The position numbers and the translations under genes were made by a program. The notes beneath the pieces are model-generated. The model was not told the origin of the DNA, did no database searches, and worked only from the letters and a program-made list of their open reading frames with translations. This document shows positions 5,821 through 8,407 of a stretch of DNA of 8,407 nt, one piece after another; the first letter of the stretch is position 1, and every line of letters starts with the position of its first letter. Source of the stretch: Syntrophaceae bacterium (GTDB lineage: Bacteria; Desulfobacterota; Syntrophia; Syntrophales; UBA2185); contig DNUI01000043.1 of NCBI GenBank assembly GCA_003508565.1, positions 1 to 8,407 of the forward strand, in the 5' to 3' direction.

Positions 5821-6099
5821 ATGAAATACTGGAGGAAACCCCTGGATCTGGAAAATGTAAAAGAGACCAGGGGAAGAGTGATTATTATAGAGGATCGATG
5901 CAAGGGGTGTGGATTCTGCATCGAATACTGTCCACGGGATGTCCTTGTCATGTCATCGTCTTTCAATATAAGAGGATATCATATACCCGCAGTTCTCGAC
6001 GAATCGAAATGCATTAATTGTCATTTCTGTGAAGCCCTGTGTCCTGAATTTGCAATCTTCTCGGTTGAAATATCCGGAGCACCGGAAAGGCGTAAGTGA
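5821..6099 (+). CDS. korD: 2-oxoacid:ferredoxin oxidoreductase, ferredoxin-like delta subunit
   Basis: A 92-residue iron-sulphur protein with two CxxCxxCxxxCP motifs (Cys27/30/33/37 and Cys64/67/70/74), each set up to share cysteines across two [4Fe-4S] clusters as in 2[4Fe-4S] ferredoxins. It passes electrons from the catalytic beta subunit to free ferredoxin. The N-terminal MKYWRKPLDLENVKETRG and the loop NIRGYHIPAVLDESKC between motifs are typical of KorD-type subunits and unlike free ferredoxins. The ATG at 5821 has a modest AGGAAT upstream. First gene of a korD-korA-korB set, 45 bp before korA. Cytoplasmic. Which 2-oxoacid is used is not decided by this subunit. Confidence 0.9.
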   Translation: MKYWRKPLDLENVKETRGRVIIIEDRCKGCGFCIEYCPRDVLVMSSSFNIRGYHIPAVLDESKCINCHFCEALCPEFAIFSVEISGAPERRK

Positions 6100-6144
6100 A
6101 GATGCGAACACCTAAACCCAATACCATGCACTTTAGGAGGATGT

Positions 6145-7380
6145 ATGGCTGGTAAGGCCGTATTAACGGGGACCCATTTCATGAATGGTGACTATGCCTG
6201 TTGTGAAGGTGCCCTGGCTGCGGGTTGCAGATTTTTTGCGGGGTATCCGATTACACCCGCAACAGAGATTGCCGAACGCATGTCCCGCAGGCTTGCAGAA
6301 CTCAACGGGATATTTATTCAGATGGAAGATGAGCTTGCATCAATGGCGGCCATTCTAGGGGCTAGTTGGGGAGGTGTGAAGGCAATGACCAGTACGTCCG
6401 GTCCGGGATTTTCCCTGATGATGGAGAATATTGGCCTTGGCATCTGTACCGAAACCCCTTGTGTGGTTTGTAACGTACAAAGAGCGGGACCGAGTACCGG
6501 TCTGCCGACGCTGGTCGGTCAGGGGGACATGATGCAGGCGCGCTGGGGATCTCACGGTCATTACGAAATCATTGCCCTCGCTCCCTCCAGTCCACAGGAG
6601 ATGTTCGATTTTACTATTCGCGCCTTTAACTTGAGTGAGCAATACCGCACACCCGTCATCATCATGGCCGATGAGGTAGTCGGTCATATGACAGAGCGGG
6701 TGGTGATACCACCGGAGAAAGAAATCGAGCTTATTGAGCGGCGCAAACCTGAGCAGCCTCCGGGAGATTATCTGCCGTATCGCCCCGATCGGGACGGGGT
6801 TGCCCCTATGGCAAACTGCGGGGATGGTTACCGGATCCACATTACCGGACTGACGCACAATGAACGTGGATATCCGGGAATGGACGCGGATACGCAGGGG
6901 AACATGGTAAATCGTCTGATTCAAAAAATCGTCGGCAACAAAGATAAGATTGTACGGACGAATACCTTGTATCTCGATGATGCAGAGATCGTTGTCGTGG
7001 CCTACGGGATCAGTGCGAGAACGGCCAAGTATGCCGTGCATGAAGCACGGTCAAGAGGGATACGCACGGGCCTTATCAAATTGGATACAGTCTGGCCATT
7101 TCCCGAAGAACTCATCAGAGCTGTCGCCACACGCGTGCGTGCCCTCATTATGCCTGAAATTAATGCCGGGCAGATGGTCCTGGAATTGGAGCGGTGTGCC
7201 GGTGGCGCCTGTCCCGTACACCTGGTATCACACCTAGGCGGTTCCGTTATTCACCCCGGTGCCATCCTTGACGCCATGACGCATTATGAAAAAAAGAAGA
7301 AAGGCTCTAAAAAAAAGACATCACCTTTGAGAAAGTCACCAGCATCTTCAGGATTCAAGGGGTCAAAAAATAGTGAATAG
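6145..7380 (+). CDS. korA: 2-oxoacid:ferredoxin oxidoreductase, alpha subunit
   Basis: A 411-residue alpha subunit carrying the pyrimidine-binding side of the thiamine-diphosphate site and a C-terminal transketolase-like domain. Visible marks are GYPITPATEIAE (33-44), the acidic IQMEDELAS around 58-66 with the likely cofactor-activating Glu, TSTSGPGFSL (82-91), and in the later domain VVVAYGISARTAKYAV and IKLDTVWPFPEELI. There is no fused gamma domain (such fusions are about 600 residues), so a separate gamma gene is expected. The ATG at 6145 follows AGGAGG by 4 bases. Odd: about 30 extra C-terminal residues, lysine-rich (KKKKGSKKK) then a Ser/Gly tail, the last part coded by the inverted repeat at 7369-7435. 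The best fit is the KorA (2-oxoglutarate) group, but branched-chain or other 2-oxoacids cannot be excluded. Confidence 0.9.
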   Translation: MAGKAVLTGTHFMNGDYACCEGALAAGCRFFAGYPITPATEIAERMSRRLAELNGIFIQMEDELASMAAILGASWGGVKAMTSTSGPGFSLMMENIGLGICTETPCVVCNVQRAGPSTGLPTLVGQGDMMQARWGSHGHYEIIALAPSSPQEMFDFTIRAFNLSEQYRTPVIIMADEVVGHMTERVVIPPEKEIELIERRKPEQPPGDYLPYRPDRDGVAPMANCGDGYRIHITGLTHNERGYPGMDADTQGNMVNRLIQKIVGNKDKIVRTNTLYLDDAEIVVVAYGISARTAKYAVHEARSRGIRTGLIKLDTVWPFPEELIRAVATRVRALIMPEINAGQMVLELERCAGGACPVHLVSHLGGSVIHPGAILDAMTHYEKKKKGSKKKTSPLRKSPASSGFKGSKNSE

Positions 7381-7435
7381 TGACGAGTAGCAGGTGAAGA
7401 AAAGAACGCGTTTTTTCTCGTTACTATTTACTTTT
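7369..7435. repeat. Imperfect inverted repeat across the korA stop codon
   Basis: AATAGTGAATAGTGACGAG (7369-7387) pairs with CTCGTTACTATTTACTTTT (7417-7435): 16 Watson-Crick pairs, two G-U and one mismatch in RNA. Inside the loop lies a second palindrome centred on AACGCGTT (7405-7412). The first arm contains the korA stop codon. It looks like an intergenic repeat element of the REP/MITE kind that landed at the gene end, but only one copy is in the window. No terminator U-tract follows, so read-through to korB is expected. The rest of the korA-korB gap (7436-7540) contains an orphan AGGAGG at 7470-7475 without a start codon. Confidence 0.6.
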
Positions 7436-7540
7436 CGCTATGTACTGCCCCTGCACTGACTGGTGACAGGAGGCGGGAATAAACTTCGGATACTCGAATC
7501 TTTTTTGCAACTATATGTGAGAAGAACCTAAAGAGAGACT

Positions 7541-8407
7541 ATGAAGACACCAAAAAAGACTAAAAAAGCCCTAATGCCACATCCCATGGATACATTGCTC
7601 AGGAGTGAACGACTCCCGCATATTTGGTGCCCTGGCTGCGGGATCGGTACCGTGTTCGGTTCTGTAATGGCGGCTATTCAAAAATCCGGGTATGATTTTG
7701 ATAAGATTGCCGTTGTTTCCGGTATTGGCTGTACCGCACGAATGGCTGGTTACATCCGGCTGGATTCTTTTCACACGACTCACGGACGGGCCATTCCGTT
7801 TGCCACGGGTTTGAAGCTGGCCAAACCGGAAACGAAGGTGCTGGTTATCTCTGGCGATGGAGATCTGCTGGCGATCGGCGGCAACCACTTCATCCATGCT
7901 GCCCGAAGGAATATCGATATCGCCGTCGTCTGTGTGAATAACATGAACTACGGAATGACGGGCGGTCAGTTGGCGCCAAGTACTCCTTTTGGGGCGAGAA
8001 CTACGACAAGCATCTCTGGTTGTCCGGAGGAGCCTTTCAATTTCTGCTATCTGGCCTCCGCGTGCGGTGCGGTGTACGTGGCACGGTGGACATCCTTGCA
8101 TATCCGAAGGCTTACGAACTCCATCACCGAGGCAATGCAGAAACGCGGCTTCAGTTTCATCGAGATATTGACTCCCTGCCCTACCGCGTTCGGACGCCGG
8201 AACAAAACAGGGAATGCCCTGGAGACCTTGAAGTTTTATCACGAGCGCACAATAAGCCGCAACGATATTGACCCGAAAGAGGCACCTGTGGATTTTGGAA
8301 GTCACATCGTTGTGGGAAAGTTTGTGGACACAGAAAGGCCAACATTTATCGACAACTACCACCGTATGTGCAAAAACCAGGTCGGAAACTGGCCGGTTTT
8401 TAATGAA
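7541..8407 (+). CDS. korB: 2-oxoacid:ferredoxin oxidoreductase, beta subunit, cut at right edge
   Basis: 289 codons present with no stop; the reading frame fills the window to its last base. The beta subunit binds thiamine diphosphate and one [4Fe-4S] cluster. Visible: cluster cysteines Cys30 and Cys33 in WCPGCG, Cys64 in GIGCTAR and Cys213 in TPCPT; the cofactor motif GDGD (105-108) ending in GGN (113-115); and NNMNYGMTGGQ (133-143). The sequence at the end (RPTFIDNYHRMCKNQVG) is where KorB proteins normally finish, so only a few residues are likely missing. The ATG at 7541 has a weak AGAGAG upstream; ATGs at 7574 and 7586 lack any better site. The N-terminal MKTPKKTKKA is unusually basic. 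Follows korA after a 160-bp gap holding the inverted repeat; a gamma subunit gene is expected to the right. Confidence 0.92.
   Translation, partial: MKTPKKTKKALMPHPMDTLLRSERLPHIWCPGCGIGTVFGSVMAAIQKSGYDFDKIAVVSGIGCTARMAGYIRLDSFHTTHGRAIPFATGLKLAKPETKVLVISGDGDLLAIGGNHFIHAARRNIDIAVVCVNNMNYGMTGGQLAPSTPFGARTTTSISGCPEEPFNFCYLASACGAVYVARWTSLHIRRLTNSITEAMQKRGFSFIEILTPCPTAFGRRNKTGNALETLKFYHERTISRNDIDPKEAPVDFGSHIVVGKFVDTERPTFIDNYHRMCKNQVGNWPVFNE

Noticed and set aside
6355..7041. Minus-strand open frame of 228 codons inside korA
   Set aside because: Antisense shadow of a clear KorA; composition is not protein-like and there are no motifs.
7398..7440. Rho-independent terminator between korA and korB
   Set aside because: The T-run lies inside the loop and not after the stem, and korB belongs to the same enzyme, so termination here would be odd.
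7571..8362. Minus-strand open frame of 263 codons inside korB
   Set aside because: Antisense shadow of korB, whose cluster cysteines and GDGD motif are unmistakable.

Overview
The window reads as accessory-metabolism and sensing DNA from an anaerobic deltaproteobacterium, best guess a Syntrophales-like Desulfobacterota. The evidence is protein character, not a database match: a four-cysteine KorB-type ferredoxin oxidoreductase, a deltaproteobacterial-style chemoreceptor, sigma-54 enhancer logic and an in-frame UGA read as selenocysteine. No tRNA, rRNA, CRISPR array, insertion sequence or replication origin was found.

Left part (1-1404, minus strand). A promoter near 1376-1404 drives a 114-residue ArsC/Spx-like thioredoxin-fold protein. 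Its first active-site cysteine is encoded by UGA, giving the motif U-N-T-C, and a perfect 7-bp hairpin with a G near the start of its loop follows at the right distance for a bacterial SECIS. A plain reading misses this and gives a 93-residue protein with no active site. 75 bp downstream, in the same direction, lies an aldehyde dehydrogenase cut by the left window edge (301 codons present, catalytic Cys and Glu both visible).

Middle part (1578-5653, minus strand). A signalling block: an NtrC-family sigma-54 activator (463 aa) with its own -24/-12 promoter, then a small receiver-like protein and a dCache methyl-accepting chemotaxis protein forming a two-gene operon. Upstream of that operon, in the correct order, are tandem GTGTCCG-N6-CGGACAC-type dyads, an IHF-like site and a near-perfect sigma-54 promoter. 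The promoter position indicates that the small gene starts at 3944 and not at the upstream ATG at 3986. A strong hairpin follows the chemoreceptor gene.

Right part (5705-8407, plus strand). Divergent from the regulator, a sigma-70-like promoter and a leader with a conspicuous palindrome precede korD-korA-korB, encoding the ferredoxin-like, alpha and beta subunits of a 2-oxoacid:ferredoxin oxidoreductase. Such an enzyme interconverts a 2-oxoacid plus CoA with acyl-CoA, CO2 and reduced ferredoxin. An imperfect inverted repeat straddles the korA stop codon and separates korA from korB by 160 bp. korB runs off the right edge; the gamma subunit is expected beyond it.

Possible common theme (inference): anaerobic acid/aldehyde metabolism, with a redox selenoprotein on one side and a low-potential ferredoxin enzyme on the other, flanking a sigma-54-controlled chemosensory unit.
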